This document shows positions 44,667-53,366 of a stretch of DNA of 64,000 nucleotides, in pieces. Origin of the DNA: Microcoleus sp. FACHB-61 (lineage in GTDB: Bacteria; Cyanobacteriota; Cyanobacteriia; Cyanobacteriales; Microcoleaceae); the NCBI GenBank assembly GCA_014695295.1, contig JACJNY010000044.1, positions 1-64,000 on the forward strand, given 5' to 3'. Position 1 is the first letter of the stretch, and every line of letters starts with the position of its first letter. The position numbers were made by a program, and so were the translations under genes. The notes beneath the pieces are model-generated. The model was not told the DNA's origin. It ran no database searches and was given only the letters and a program-made list of their open reading frames with translations.

Positions 44667-46155
44667 ATTGAATACAATACCTGAAGAATTATTGACACAA
44701 ATCTCCCAACTGTTTACAGCGACCTTATTTAAAATAGGTGATAATCCTGTATCGCTGCAGTCAATTGTGGAACTGATTGTATTGTTCATAGCTATCCTCG
44801 TCATATCGCGTTCTTTTACTGGCTTTCTTAAGGAACGCTTGCTAGTGAGACTGGGAATTGACGAGGGAAACCGGGAAGCGATCGCCGTAATTATAGGGTA
44901 TTTAATGGTAGCTTTGGGAGCGATCGTTGCCATCCAAAGTATCGGCTTCAACCTCGCTTCTTTTGCCGTAGTTGCGGGGGGGTTGGGAGTTGGAATTGGC
45001 TTCGGAATACAGGATTTAACAACCAATTTTGTCAGCGGCTTAACGCTGCTTTTAGATAGACCTGTGAAAGTCGGAGACTTTGTGGAATTAGAAGGATTAA
45101 TGGGAATTGTCAAAAAAATCTCGATTCGATCGACCATCATCCAAACCAATGACGACTCCAGCGTCATAGTTCCCAACAGCAACATGATTAGCAACAAAAT
45201 TGTTAACTGGAGTTACGAAAACTCGCTACTCTGTCTGCGAGTTCCCGTAGAAGTAGCTGAGAATAGTAACCCGCTGTTAGTAACAGAAACTCTGTTAAAT
45301 ATTGCTTACGCGGAAGCAGGAGTTTTGTACAAACCGAATCCGAAAGTATTGTTTGTCGAGTTTGGCGATGATAGTTTTAAATTTGAACTTTTAGTTTGGA
45401 CGGACAGGCCGACTGAAAGAGAAGTAATTAAAAGTTCTTTGAATTTTGCGATTGAATACAATTTCCGCCAGCAAAAAATCGAATTTCCGTTCAATGACAG
45501 AGAAATATATTTGCAAAATCCCGAAGTTTTGTTGTCAATGTTCAACAAAAAAGAAACTGCTATTGACCTTACAAAAAGTTCTTATGAAAACGAGCAAAAA
45601 ATGTCGAATTTTGCAAATGAACAGAAAAAGCGATCGTCCCTTAGCTGTTTGCTGCGAGAGGTGGAATACTTTGAAAATCTGACGGATCTCGAATTGCGGC
45701 AATTGATTGAAGTTGGATACCGCCAACGGCTGCGACCCCAAGAATTTTTATTTCGCGAAAACGACCCGGGAGATGCTTTTTACATGATTCTTTCCGGTTC
45801 AGTCGAAGTTTTTGTGGAAGCTATTGATAAACATCTGAATAACCTCGGTACGGGTAAGTTTTTGGGGGAACTTTCTTTGATGTTGGGAATCCCCAGAACT
45901 GCTTCGGTGAGAGCTTTGGAAGAAACAATTTTGTTTGCTATCAATAAAGAAGGATTCCAAAAAATTTTAACAGAACAGCCGGATTTATCTGAACAGATTA
46001 TTCAAGAGATAGTGAAACACAAAGAAGAGCTAAGCGAGAGACACCAGCAACTTCGAGAAATGGAATTGGTAGATGCAGCGGAAGACGATGAAAATCCAGT
46101 AGAATGGGTGAGAAAACGGCTCAAAAATCTATTTAGTGTGGAAAGTGAAAATTAA
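44667..46155 (+). CDS. MscS-type mechanosensitive channel with cNMP-binding domain
   Basis: The open frame begins at 44590, but its first 25 or so codons lie in a dispersed repeat, so I suggest a start near the TTG at 44667 (not certain). Two to three membrane helices are followed by the MscS pore and beta domain: VAGGLGVGIGFGIQDLTTNF, then RPVKVGDFVELEG and DSSVIVPNSNMISNKIVNWS. After about 310 residues comes a cyclic-nucleotide domain (FRENDPGDAFYMILSGSVEV, LGELSLMLGIPRTASVR). Fusions of this kind are known as cyclic-nucleotide-gated MscS-like (bCNG) channels. It releases ions on hypo-osmotic shock or in response to the nucleotide. Confidence 0.87.
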
Positions 46156-46187
46156 CCTAAACATTCCTGGACGCATCAACTAATTCT

Positions 46188-46216
46188 GTAGGGTGCGCAA
46201 TGCGCATCTTACCACA
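46188..46216. repeat. GTAGGGTGCGCAATGCGCATC dispersed repeat
   Basis: A near-consensus copy of the imperfect palindrome also present near 12178, 12221 and 57427. It lies between the channel gene and the next one. Confidence 0.8.
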
Positions 46217-46376
46217 AGCTGTCCCGCATCTAAGTTGTATTTTTCGGGCGGGCGGGACACCCCACAAGAATTTCATAAAACTTGACTGTAAAATTTAGAT
46301 GCGCCTGGGCTTACTCACCTAAATCAAAAGCGTGTAGGTATGCTAGCATTCACTGATAAAATTAATCATAATTTCT

Positions 46377-47537
46377 ATGACGCGATTTATTCACGATCGC
46401 TTTGCAAAAGAATTTCTGGAAGAATTGCTTTCGCCGCTCGGAACAGTTAATATCGGGCGCGATGTGACTTCCGAAGTTCGAGAAATCGATGTTTACTTCA
46501 CTCCCAGCACCGCAATTCCCGAATACTCCGAAACCCTGGGACTGTTGGGAAAAATGGCAAACACAACTGCAATTTTTGAACCGTTTCGCAATCCGGCAAA
46601 CGTCAGCGAAATTTGTAGCTGTCTGGGTAAGTTATTGGATGTGCGAGGTGAATTAGAGCGAAAATTTAGGAGAGAAAACACTCGCTATGATGACGCTCAG
46701 TTACCAAAACTGTGGATTTTGATGCCCACAGCATCGAAAGCATTGGTAGATAGCTTTAATGCGATACCAGACCCAGAGAATTGGATGCAGGGAATCTATT
46801 TTTTGGGTGAATCTTTGCGGACTGCAATTGTGGCCATTCACCAGTTGCCAGAAACTCCAGAAACTCTGTGGTTGAGGATTTTGGGCAAAGGGGGAGTGCA
46901 GCAAAGGGCTATTTCCCAATTAAGCGCTTTAGCAACAGACGATCCGTTGCGAATTATCGCGCTAGAATTGCTGTATCGGTTACAGTCAAATTTAGTAACC
47001 GATGTGCCACAAGAATTAGAGCCAGAAGAGCGGGAGTTAATTATGGCCATTGCACCACTTTTTCAACAACAAATACAAGCAGCACAGCAACAAGCTAGAG
47101 AAGAAGGATTAGAACAGGGACTAGAAGAAGGACTAGAACGAGGACTAGAACAAGGGCTAGAACAAGGGCTAGAACAAGGCCGACAAGAACAACAGCGCTT
47201 AATCTTAGAAAACTTTCTGCGAGTTCGATTTGGAGAATTAAGCCCGAAAATGACTGCTTTTCTATCTCCAATATCAAAGTTGTCTGCTGCGGAATTTACC
47301 GTGTTGTTGCTAGCTATATCGATGTTAACCGTTGATGAATCTGGACGGGAATCAGCAGTGAAATTGCTGGCTGAAAGTGTCTTGCAAATGCGATCGCCTG
47401 AATTGGGCGCTATTCTGCCTACAGCCGTTACTAATTTATTGGCGTTGCCTGTGGCAGAATTGACATTGTTTGTAGAACAACTGCCGCAGTTATCGGCGGA
47501 GGAATTGAGGGAGAGGTTAGGGAAAACACCTGAATAG
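46377..47537 (+). CDS. DUF4351-like / Rpn-type protein with Gly-Leu-Glu repeats
   Basis: The 386-residue protein belongs to the large cyanobacterial family often misannotated as flagellar assembly protein H. The N-terminal half contains FAKEFLEELLSPLG and EVREIDVYFTP, resembling the PD-(D/E)XK core of Rpn/YhgA-type nucleases; the ExxDVYF region is the candidate active site. A tandem run of LEQG units (about 235-262) links it to a C-terminal helical domain with RLILENFLRVRFGELSPKM, typical of DUF4351. It contains no flagellar motif. It may have come from a mobile element (inference). Confidence 0.75.
   Translation: MTRFIHDRFAKEFLEELLSPLGTVNIGRDVTSEVREIDVYFTPSTAIPEYSETLGLLGKMANTTAIFEPFRNPANVSEICSCLGKLLDVRGELERKFRRENTRYDDAQLPKLWILMPTASKALVDSFNAIPDPENWMQGIYFLGESLRTAIVAIHQLPETPETLWLRILGKGGVQQRAISQLSALATDDPLRIIALELLYRLQSNLVTDVPQELEPEERELIMAIAPLFQQQIQAAQQQAREEGLEQGLEEGLERGLEQGLEQGLEQGRQEQQRLILENFLRVRFGELSPKMTAFLSPISKLSAAEFTVLLLAISMLTVDESGRESAVKLLAESVLQMRSPELGAILPTAVTNLLALPVAELTLFVEQLPQLSAEELRERLGKTPE
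47106..47190 (+). repeat. 12-bp units encoding Gly-Leu-Glu-Gln
   Basis: Tandem GGACTAGAACAA-like 12-bp units encode the (G-L-E-Q/E/R)n stretch inside the DUF4351-like gene. Copy number probably varies between strains. Confidence 0.85.
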
Positions 47538-47625
47538 AACCTGCGATCGCAGCCATAAAGGGATCTCGCTCTTTATGGCATTTAAATAATTATCCAATAA
47601 AATTCCTAAATTCTGTCGCTCGCAC

Positions 47626-48237
47626 TTAGGAATTGGACTGCGGGCCTAAAATCAAGTGCAGCAGACCCTCGATCAATCGATCGCGCTCCATTGGGATAAT
47701 ATCTTTGCCGTGCATCATGTGCTGCGTTAACTGAAAATATACCAGCGAGCCAATAAAAATCCGCGCCGTTGCCTCCGGATCGGGCAATTTTAACTCTGGA
47801 TGCGATGCCAAATATTGAGTAAGCCGCTCAATCCCCGGTTTAGCTAAGTTTCTCACAAATGTCTGCGCTAACTGGGGAAAACGCCCTGATTCCGCAATCA
47901 CTAACCTCACAAAATTGAGAAATTCAGGTTCCTGGGTAGTCTGATCCAATATAGTTGTGGCAACGAATCGCAGCGCTACGGCCGGTTCTTCATCCAGAAC
48001 TGTAAAATGGACTTTTTTTTGCGCCAGCCGCTGTACCAAGGCCACGAATAATCCTTCTTTATCTGCAAAATAGCTGTAAACCGTGGCTTTGGAAACTCCT
48101 CCCGTCTTCGCTACCTTGTCCATACTCGTCCCCGCGTAGCCGTGGGTTAAAAATTCTTGCATCGCACCTTGCAGGATTTGCTCGGTTTTGTCACTTGCTG
48201 CGGCGCTGTCTGGTTCGATCGGTTTTGTCCTGGCCAT
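47626..48237 (-). CDS. TetR/AcrR-family regulator of the devBCA exporter
   Basis: This 203-residue repressor has an N-terminal helix-turn-helix: ILQGAMQEFLTHGYAGTSMD and KVAKTGGVSKATVYSYFADKEGLF (residues about 20-65). The all-helical C-terminal ligand domain has TTILDQTTQEPEFLNFVRLV. It is divergent from devB, with two palindromic sites between them, so I infer that it represses devBCA and itself. The inducer is unknown. The family is typical of efflux regulators. Confidence 0.93.
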   Translation of the reverse strand: MARTKPIEPDSAAASDKTEQILQGAMQEFLTHGYAGTSMDKVAKTGGVSKATVYSYFADKEGLFVALVQRLAQKKVHFTVLDEEPAVALRFVATTILDQTTQEPEFLNFVRLVIAESGRFPQLAQTFVRNLAKPGIERLTQYLASHPELKLPDPEATARIFIGSLVYFQLTQHMMHGKDIIPMERDRLIEGLLHLILGPQSNS

Positions 48238-48267
48238 CGCTTATCTTTGTAATTTTTGCTTGGGGTC

Positions 48268-48322
48268 TTGACATCATTATACTGAACGGTTTAGTATCTA
48301 TTTATAACTAAACCGTTTAGTT
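48268..48322 (+). promoter_or_regulatory. devB promoter with twin TetR-type operators
   Basis: A TTGACA -35 (48268-48273) and a TAGTAT -10 (48292-48297) have an 18-base spacer. ACTGAACGGTTTAGTA (48281-48296) covers the spacer and -10. AACTAAACCGTTTAGTT (48306-48322) is an almost perfect palindrome just downstream. The two sites share the core AAC-GTTTAGT and lie about 25 bases apart, centre to centre. Binding would block both divergent genes. Confidence 0.65.
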
Positions 48323-48349
48323 TTATTAACCTAAATGATGAGGTGTGTC

Positions 48350-49777
48350 ATGGTACACCGAGCAACAGCGGACGGCTTATCCTCAACTCCATCCCTAGTT
48401 AAACAACTCCTAGTTGTGGCAGCAGTAGCAACCCTGGCGGCAGGGGGAACCACAGGCTACACGATCTGGCGATCGCGCATACCCGATCCCAACGCAGTAG
48501 CCGCAGCAGCAGCCGTCGCAGCATCCCAATTAACAACAGTTACAGCCTTGGGACGACTCGAACCCAGAGGAGAAGTAATTAAAGTCTCCGCCTCCGGTGC
48601 GACGGAAGGAAACCGGATCGATCGACTCTTAGTAAAAGAGGGAGACAGGGTGAAAACAGGTCAGGCGATCGCAATTTTGGACAGTCGCGATCGCCTCTCG
48701 GCCGCCCTCGACCAAGCTCAAGAACAAGTGCGCGTCGCCGAAGCAAACCTAGCAAAAGTGAAAGCCGGAGCCAAAAACGGCGAAATCCAAGCCCAGAAAG
48801 CCACCATTGCCCGCTTACAAGCCGATCGCAGCAACGAAATCACAGCGCAACAGGCGATCGTTGCCCGTCTAGAAATCGATCGCAGCACCGAAATAGCAGC
48901 GCAACAAGCCACAATTGCGCGCTTGAGGGCCGAACAGCAAGGAGAAATTCAAACCCAACAAGCCACAATTGCCCGTCTACAAGCCGAACTCCGCAACGCC
49001 AGAAGCGAAGATCAGCGGTACTCCCAACTGTATGAACAGGGAGCAATTTCCGCCTCAACTAGCGAAAGCAAAAGCCTCGCCGCCGAAACAGCCCAACAGC
49101 AAATCAACGAAGGAAAGGCAAAACTGAATCAAATTCGCCAATCCCGCCAACAACAAATTAACGAAGCCCAAGCCAAACTAAATCAAATTCAACAATCCCG
49201 CCAACAGCAGATTAACGAAGCGCAAGCCAAACTCAGCCAAGTTGAGCAATCTCGACACCAGCAAATCGACGAAGCCAAAGCAAATCTCGATCGCATCGCC
49301 GAAGTGCGTCCCGTTGACATAGCAGCCGCCGCTGCCGAAGTCAGTTCCGCCGCTTCAGCAGCCAAACAAGCCAAAGCCAATCTCGATCTAGCTTACATCC
49401 GTGCTCCCAGAGACGCCCAAGTCCTGAAAATTCACACGCATCCGGGGGAAAGGGTAGGAAACGACGGCATTGTCGAACTCGGACAAACTCGCGAGATGCT
49501 GGCTGTTGCGGAAATCTACGAAAGCGATGTGGACAAAGTACGCCTCGGACAAACCGCCAAAATTACTAGCGATGCTTTGACTGGCGAATTGCGGGGAACT
49601 GTCGAACATATTGGTTTGCAAGTGCAGCGGCAAAACATTGTTAACACCGATCCTTCTGCGAATATTGATAGTCGAATTGTGGAAGTAAAAGTGCGCTTAG
49701 ATGAAGCTTCCAGCCAGAAAGTAGCGGGATTAACCAATTTGCAAGTCAAGGTGGCGATCGGCGAAATTAAAGATTAA
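48350..49777 (+). CDS. devB: DevB-type membrane fusion protein
   Basis: This is the periplasmic adaptor of a DevBCA-type ABC exporter. I choose ATG 48350 (GAGG ahead of it) over ATG 48335, the start of the open frame. One N-terminal membrane anchor (VVAAVATLAAGGTTGYTIW) is followed by a lipoyl half-motif (VTALGRLEPRGEVIKVS). A long coiled-coil hairpin is built from repeats such as QQATIARLQA and QQQINEAQAKLNQ, then the second lipoyl half and beta-barrel domain (IRAPRDAQVLKIHTHPGE). In heterocyst formers DevBCA exports glycolipids through TolC/HgdD; this organism may use it for another lipid. Confidence 0.92.
   Translation: MVHRATADGLSSTPSLVKQLLVVAAVATLAAGGTTGYTIWRSRIPDPNAVAAAAAVAASQLTTVTALGRLEPRGEVIKVSASGATEGNRIDRLLVKEGDRVKTGQAIAILDSRDRLSAALDQAQEQVRVAEANLAKVKAGAKNGEIQAQKATIARLQADRSNEITAQQAIVARLEIDRSTEIAAQQATIARLRAEQQGEIQTQQATIARLQAELRNARSEDQRYSQLYEQGAISASTSESKSLAAETAQQQINEGKAKLNQIRQSRQQQINEAQAKLNQIQQSRQQQINEAQAKLSQVEQSRHQQIDEAKANLDRIAEVRPVDIAAAAAEVSSAASAAKQAKANLDLAYIRAPRDAQVLKIHTHPGERVGNDGIVELGQTREMLAVAEIYESDVDKVRLGQTAKITSDALTGELRGTVEHIGLQVQRQNIVNTDPSANIDSRIVEVKVRLDEASSQKVAGLTNLQVKVAIGEIKD
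48870..49290 (+). repeat. Internal coiled-coil repeats of devB
   Basis: The coiled-coil region has tandem repeats encoding QQATIARLQA-like units (ascending helix) and QQQINEAQAKLNQ-like units (descending helix), the latter with period about 54 bp. The helix length of the adaptor probably changes by repeat gain or loss. Confidence 0.8.
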
Positions 49778-49950
49778 GTAAAAAATGTTAGTCGCTTCCC
49801 GGTAGAAAACTCTCTACTTCTTCTTTTCTCTTCCTTCGTGTCCTTTGCGTCTTCGCGGTTCAATAATTACATATTCTTTCAGTACGAAGAGAGTAAACCA
49901 TCAGTCCTATCTCTTCAATCCCAAATCCCAAATCCAAAATCTAAAATCCT
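49778..49950. repeat. Heptamer-rich spacer between devB and devC
   Basis: CAAATCC/AAAATC(T/C) tandem heptamers run from about 49917 to 49950 and abut the devC start codon at 49951, so no normal ribosome site precedes it. Confidence 0.75.
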
Positions 49951-51135
49951 ATGCTTGGACTCATCCAACCCTTACAACAATTAAGACGCAGAACTCCCCT
50001 CGGATGGCTGCAACTGAGTCACGACAAAGGGCGAATGCTCGTTGCAGTAGCAGGAATTGCCTTTGCTGACGTTTTGATGTTCATGCAGTTAGGCTTTCAA
50101 AATGCGCTTTACACCAGCAATACGCGATTGCATCAAGCCTTGCAAACAGACTTAGTTTTGATTCACCCCCAAGCGCGAAATTTGATTAATTTGTCTTCCT
50201 TCCCCAGGCGCAGATTGTATCAAGCAATGAACGTACCGGGCGTGAAATCAGCAGAGCCGCTTTACGTGAAAATTGCTAACTGGAAAAATCCCGAAACTCG
50301 GCGCGAAACGTCGCTGATGGTGGTGGGTTTCAATCCGAATCGCCCTGCGTTTGCGCTTCCAGAAGTTAACCAAAATTTGAGCGCGATTAAATTGCCGGAT
50401 ACCGTGTTGTTCGATCGAGCTTCTAGGGGAGACTACCAAGGGACGATCGCGCAAATCGATCGAGGAAAAGCCGTTAAAGCTGAGGTCGAGCGACGCACGA
50501 TTAACGTCAGCGGTTTATTCACAGTTGGAGCATCTTTTGCCGCCGACGGTATTTTGATGACTAGCGATCAAAATTACCTGCGCCTGTTTGCGAGACAAAA
50601 CGCCGCGAGTGTTAATGCCGGATTAATTCAACTGCAACCCGGTGCTGACCCCGTGGAAGTTCAACAAGTTTTGAAAGCATACTTGCCGCCCGATGTCAAG
50701 GTACTAACCAAACAAGAATTTATCGATTTTGAGAAAAACTATTGGGCTAAGAATACTGCGATCGGCTTTGTGTTTAATTTAGGCGTCGCGATGGGTTTTG
50801 TAGTAGGCGTCATTATTGTTTATCAAGTTCTCTCAACCGATGTCAGCGACCACATGGGAGAATACGCTACTTTCAAAGCGATGGGCTACCGCAATGTTTA
50901 TTTACTCGGCATCGTTTTTGAAGAAGCTCTAATTCTTTCCGTTCTCGGTTTTTTGCCGGGAGTAGGAGTTTCTTTCGGACTCTACTCTTTAACTCGCCAA
51001 GCTACAAATTTACCCCTTTATATGACGCTGCTTAGAGCATTTATAGTATTACTTTTGAACGTAATTATGTGCACTATTTCGGGAGCAATTGCCACTCGCA
51101 AACTGCAAGCAGCAGATCCAGCAGATATGTTTTAA
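49951..51135 (+). CDS. devC: DevC-type ABC transporter permease
   Basis: The 394-residue permease belongs to the FtsX/MacB-like superfamily, with four membrane helices: one near the N-terminus (MLVAVAGIAFADVLMFMQLG) and three at the C-terminus. The large periplasmic domain lies between. FKAMGYRNVYLLGIVFEEAL is the coupling-helix region and the C-terminal RKLQAADPADMF is typical for DevC. It works with DevB and DevA. The start codon sits next to a tandem heptamer array, so the start is plausible but not proven by a ribosome site. Confidence 0.92.
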   Translation: MLGLIQPLQQLRRRTPLGWLQLSHDKGRMLVAVAGIAFADVLMFMQLGFQNALYTSNTRLHQALQTDLVLIHPQARNLINLSSFPRRRLYQAMNVPGVKSAEPLYVKIANWKNPETRRETSLMVVGFNPNRPAFALPEVNQNLSAIKLPDTVLFDRASRGDYQGTIAQIDRGKAVKAEVERRTINVSGLFTVGASFAADGILMTSDQNYLRLFARQNAASVNAGLIQLQPGADPVEVQQVLKAYLPPDVKVLTKQEFIDFEKNYWAKNTAIGFVFNLGVAMGFVVGVIIVYQVLSTDVSDHMGEYATFKAMGYRNVYLLGIVFEEALILSVLGFLPGVGVSFGLYSLTRQATNLPLYMTLLRAFIVLLLNVIMCTISGAIATRKLQAADPADMF

Positions 51136-51189
51136 GGAAAAATGAAGAAAAGAGTTTTAAGGAAGCTAAATTCTGGTTAGAAACCTCTT

Positions 51190-51260
51190 TATAAGACTCG
51201 GCGGTTGAAACCGCTACTACACAAACGAAGTCCGCCTCCGCAGACTAAAGAATAAAGGGG
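51190..51260. repeat. Dispersed GGCGGTTGAAACCGC palindrome
   Basis: The palindrome GGCGGTTGAAACCGCTACTACAC plus a GTCCGCCTCCGCAGAC arm lies in the devC-devA gap. A related phrase is at about 19330. Confidence 0.7.
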
Positions 51261-51374
51261 ATATTAAAGCCAGATTTTGTAAAAAGTCCTGACTACACAC
51301 AGATTTTTTTTAATCCTTCTCTGCGAAGAAAGCGGTTTATTCTTCAATCTAAAACCTCAAATCAATAAAAAGTT

Positions 51375-52091
51375 ATGAATTCTACTACTGTCTACCCAAC
51401 AACCAACGCCTTACAGATTTCTGAACCTATAATTTCCGCGCACCAACTCGACCACTACTTCGGTCAAGGTCAACTGCGAAAACAGGTACTTTTTGACATT
51501 AATCTCGAAATTAATGCAGGTGAAATCGTGCTGATGACGGGACCTTCTGGTTCGGGAAAAACCACGCTTTTAACTTTGATTGGCGGACTGAGATCCGGTC
51601 AATCGGGAAGTCTCAAAATTCTCGGTCAAGAAATGTGCAAAGCGAGTCCCGACCAATTGGTAAAGGCGCGGCGCAAAATAGGCTATATTTTTCAGGCGCA
51701 CAATTTACACCGCAGTTTGACGGCGCTGCAAAACGTGCAAATGGGTTTGGAAGTTCACGGCAATTTGTCGCGTTCCCAAATGCGCGATCGCTCTGCAAAA
51801 ATGCTAGAGTTAGTAGGGCTGGAACAGCGGATTAACTATTATCCAGATGACTTGTCAGGCGGACAAAAACAAAGAGTTGCGATCGCCCGGGCTTTGGTCA
51901 GTCAACCGCAAATTGTTTTGGCTGACGAACCAACAGCCGCCCTCGACAGCAAATCCGGTCGCGAAGTGGTGAATTTGATGCAGCAACTGGCTAAAGAGCA
52001 GGGCTGTACTATTCTGTTAGTAACCCACGATAACCGAATTTTGGATATTGCCGATCGCATAGTTCACATGGAAGACGGAAAATTAGCCTAA
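51375..52091 (+). CDS. devA: DevA-type ABC transporter ATPase
   Basis: This 238-residue nucleotide-binding subunit has a Walker A GPSGSGKTT, Q-loop region GYIFQAHNLH, signature LSGGQKQRVAIARAL, Walker B IVLADEPTAALD and H-switch LVTHD. It completes the devBCA transporter. The dispersed palindrome upstream might separate its expression from that of devC. The orientation and order B-C-A match characterised clusters. Confidence 0.95.
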   Translation: MNSTTVYPTTNALQISEPIISAHQLDHYFGQGQLRKQVLFDINLEINAGEIVLMTGPSGSGKTTLLTLIGGLRSGQSGSLKILGQEMCKASPDQLVKARRKIGYIFQAHNLHRSLTALQNVQMGLEVHGNLSRSQMRDRSAKMLELVGLEQRINYYPDDLSGGQKQRVAIARALVSQPQIVLADEPTAALDSKSGREVVNLMQQLAKEQGCTILLVTHDNRILDIADRIVHMEDGKLA

Positions 52092-52207
52092 TTTTTAACT
52101 TCCCGAAGAATCGACATCACCCATAACTCCCCCATTCTCAATTTTGGATGTCAAAATTTAATCCAAAATTGCCAAACTCGAATCTAAACTCGTCCTGGGA
52201 ATGTTGA

Positions 52208-53263
52208 CTAATTGCTAACAACCAATCCTTCCCGGTAAATCCCCAAATTTTGCAGGTACATTGCTTCGAGTGTGGGCATCGACGATTCCACGGAACCGCC
52301 ATAACGCCGAAAAGAAGGCCAGATGTAAGCGAGTTTTCTGACTGCTGGCTCCAATCGACCCGCTTCTATATCTTCTAATGCACCTTTTTCTCGGATTAAC
52401 TCTATAGCCATCAAATCTTGATTTTGAGGGCTGAAATCGCGGACGCCAAATTTTTTGGCAAATCTGTCCCAAGTTGTGCTGAGAAACTGATATCGCCCCG
52501 CTGCGTCGGAACAGAGTTTTTTGCCGTAGCGGCGGCCGCACCTCATTTCTCTGGGATGATCTTGAAAGCTGACAAATTGCGTGCCGGTGTACTGGGTGCG
52601 GTAGCCGTCGGGGCTAGCGGTTCCTTCGGCGGCTGCGATGGTGTCTAGAAAGGCTTTGACTCGACGTTCGGGCCCGATGCTATCGAGTCTGCTATCGAGT
52701 CTGGGCTCTGGTGAATTCAGGGTTGCAGTTTCCGGTGCTCGATCGCCCTCAATGTTATCCTCTCTGGGGTCTGGTAAGTCGATCGCTGCAACTTCCGGCA
52801 GCCGTTTCGAGGCGGGCGAGGTTTCTGCCCCGACTGATTGCCCCCACAGTCTCGGGGTCATTCGACCCAAAAAAAAGCACAAACAGATTAACAAAGTCCC
52901 AGAGATTCTCAAACGGAGGCGTTTGGACAGTTGCCTGCGCTGCCGCACCGGCCACCCGTGCAGGGGGATGGCTGCGGGCAAGATTCCCGTTTGCTGGCCG
53001 AAGGCGAACAGCGATTTCAGCGCTAGCAAGGTTTGCTTGTAGAAACGGGGTGCAACTTTTCTCACCCTCATTGCAGCAGCGAAAGTCTCGACATCTGTCA
53101 GAGTCACTTCTGCCAGCGGTTTTTCTACAAACAGCCGAAAACGGTGGGCCGCCTGCCAGCTAAAGCGCTTGCTGCGGGGGGATTTGCGCTCCACCCACAG
53201 GCGAATTAGCTCGATGTCTGAAATGGGTTGTAGATGGCTTCCCAGATGTTCTGGTGCGTACAA
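52208..53263 (-). CDS. Integrase SAM-like domain fused via a membrane helix to a lambda-R-like lysin
   Basis: The 351 residues have three parts. Residues about 20-98 match the core-binding (SAM-like) domain of tyrosine recombinases: KSPRSKRFSWQAAHRFRLFV, KPLAEVTLTDVETF and KQTLLALKSLFAFGQQTGIL. A basic stretch then leads to one membrane helix (118-136, GTLLICLCFFLG). After a Pro/Glu/Asp-rich linker, residues 203-345 form a GH104 (phage lambda R-type) domain, with AFLDTIAAAEGT (catalytic Glu213), AGRYQFLSTTWDRF, DFSPQNQDLMAIELI and GALEDIEAGR. The orientation puts the lysin in the periplasm. The recombinase catalytic domain is absent. Confidence 0.82.
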   Translation of the reverse strand: MYAPEHLGSHLQPISDIELIRLWVERKSPRSKRFSWQAAHRFRLFVEKPLAEVTLTDVETFAAAMRVRKVAPRFYKQTLLALKSLFAFGQQTGILPAAIPLHGWPVRQRRQLSKRLRLRISGTLLICLCFFLGRMTPRLWGQSVGAETSPASKRLPEVAAIDLPDPREDNIEGDRAPETATLNSPEPRLDSRLDSIGPERRVKAFLDTIAAAEGTASPDGYRTQYTGTQFVSFQDHPREMRCGRRYGKKLCSDAAGRYQFLSTTWDRFAKKFGVRDFSPQNQDLMAIELIREKGALEDIEAGRLEPAVRKLAYIWPSFRRYGGSVESSMPTLEAMYLQNLGIYREGLVVSN

Positions 53264-53366
53264 GAGTACCTCCTGATATCACTGATAGTTGAAGGTTCCC
53301 AGTTAGAACGGATGAGTGAAACAGGGGCTCAAGGGAAACTGGCTTCAACTATACTAAGTGATACTA

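Noticed and set aside
46377-47537. Flagellar assembly protein H
   Set aside because: The label comes from the Gly-Leu-Glu-Gln repeats only. Cyanobacteria of this type have no flagella, and the N-terminus looks Rpn/PD-(D/E)XK-like.
52208-53263. An active tyrosine recombinase or prophage integrase
   Set aside because: Only the core-binding domain is present; the Arg-His-Arg-Tyr catalytic domain is replaced by a membrane helix and lysin, and no other phage genes are nearby.
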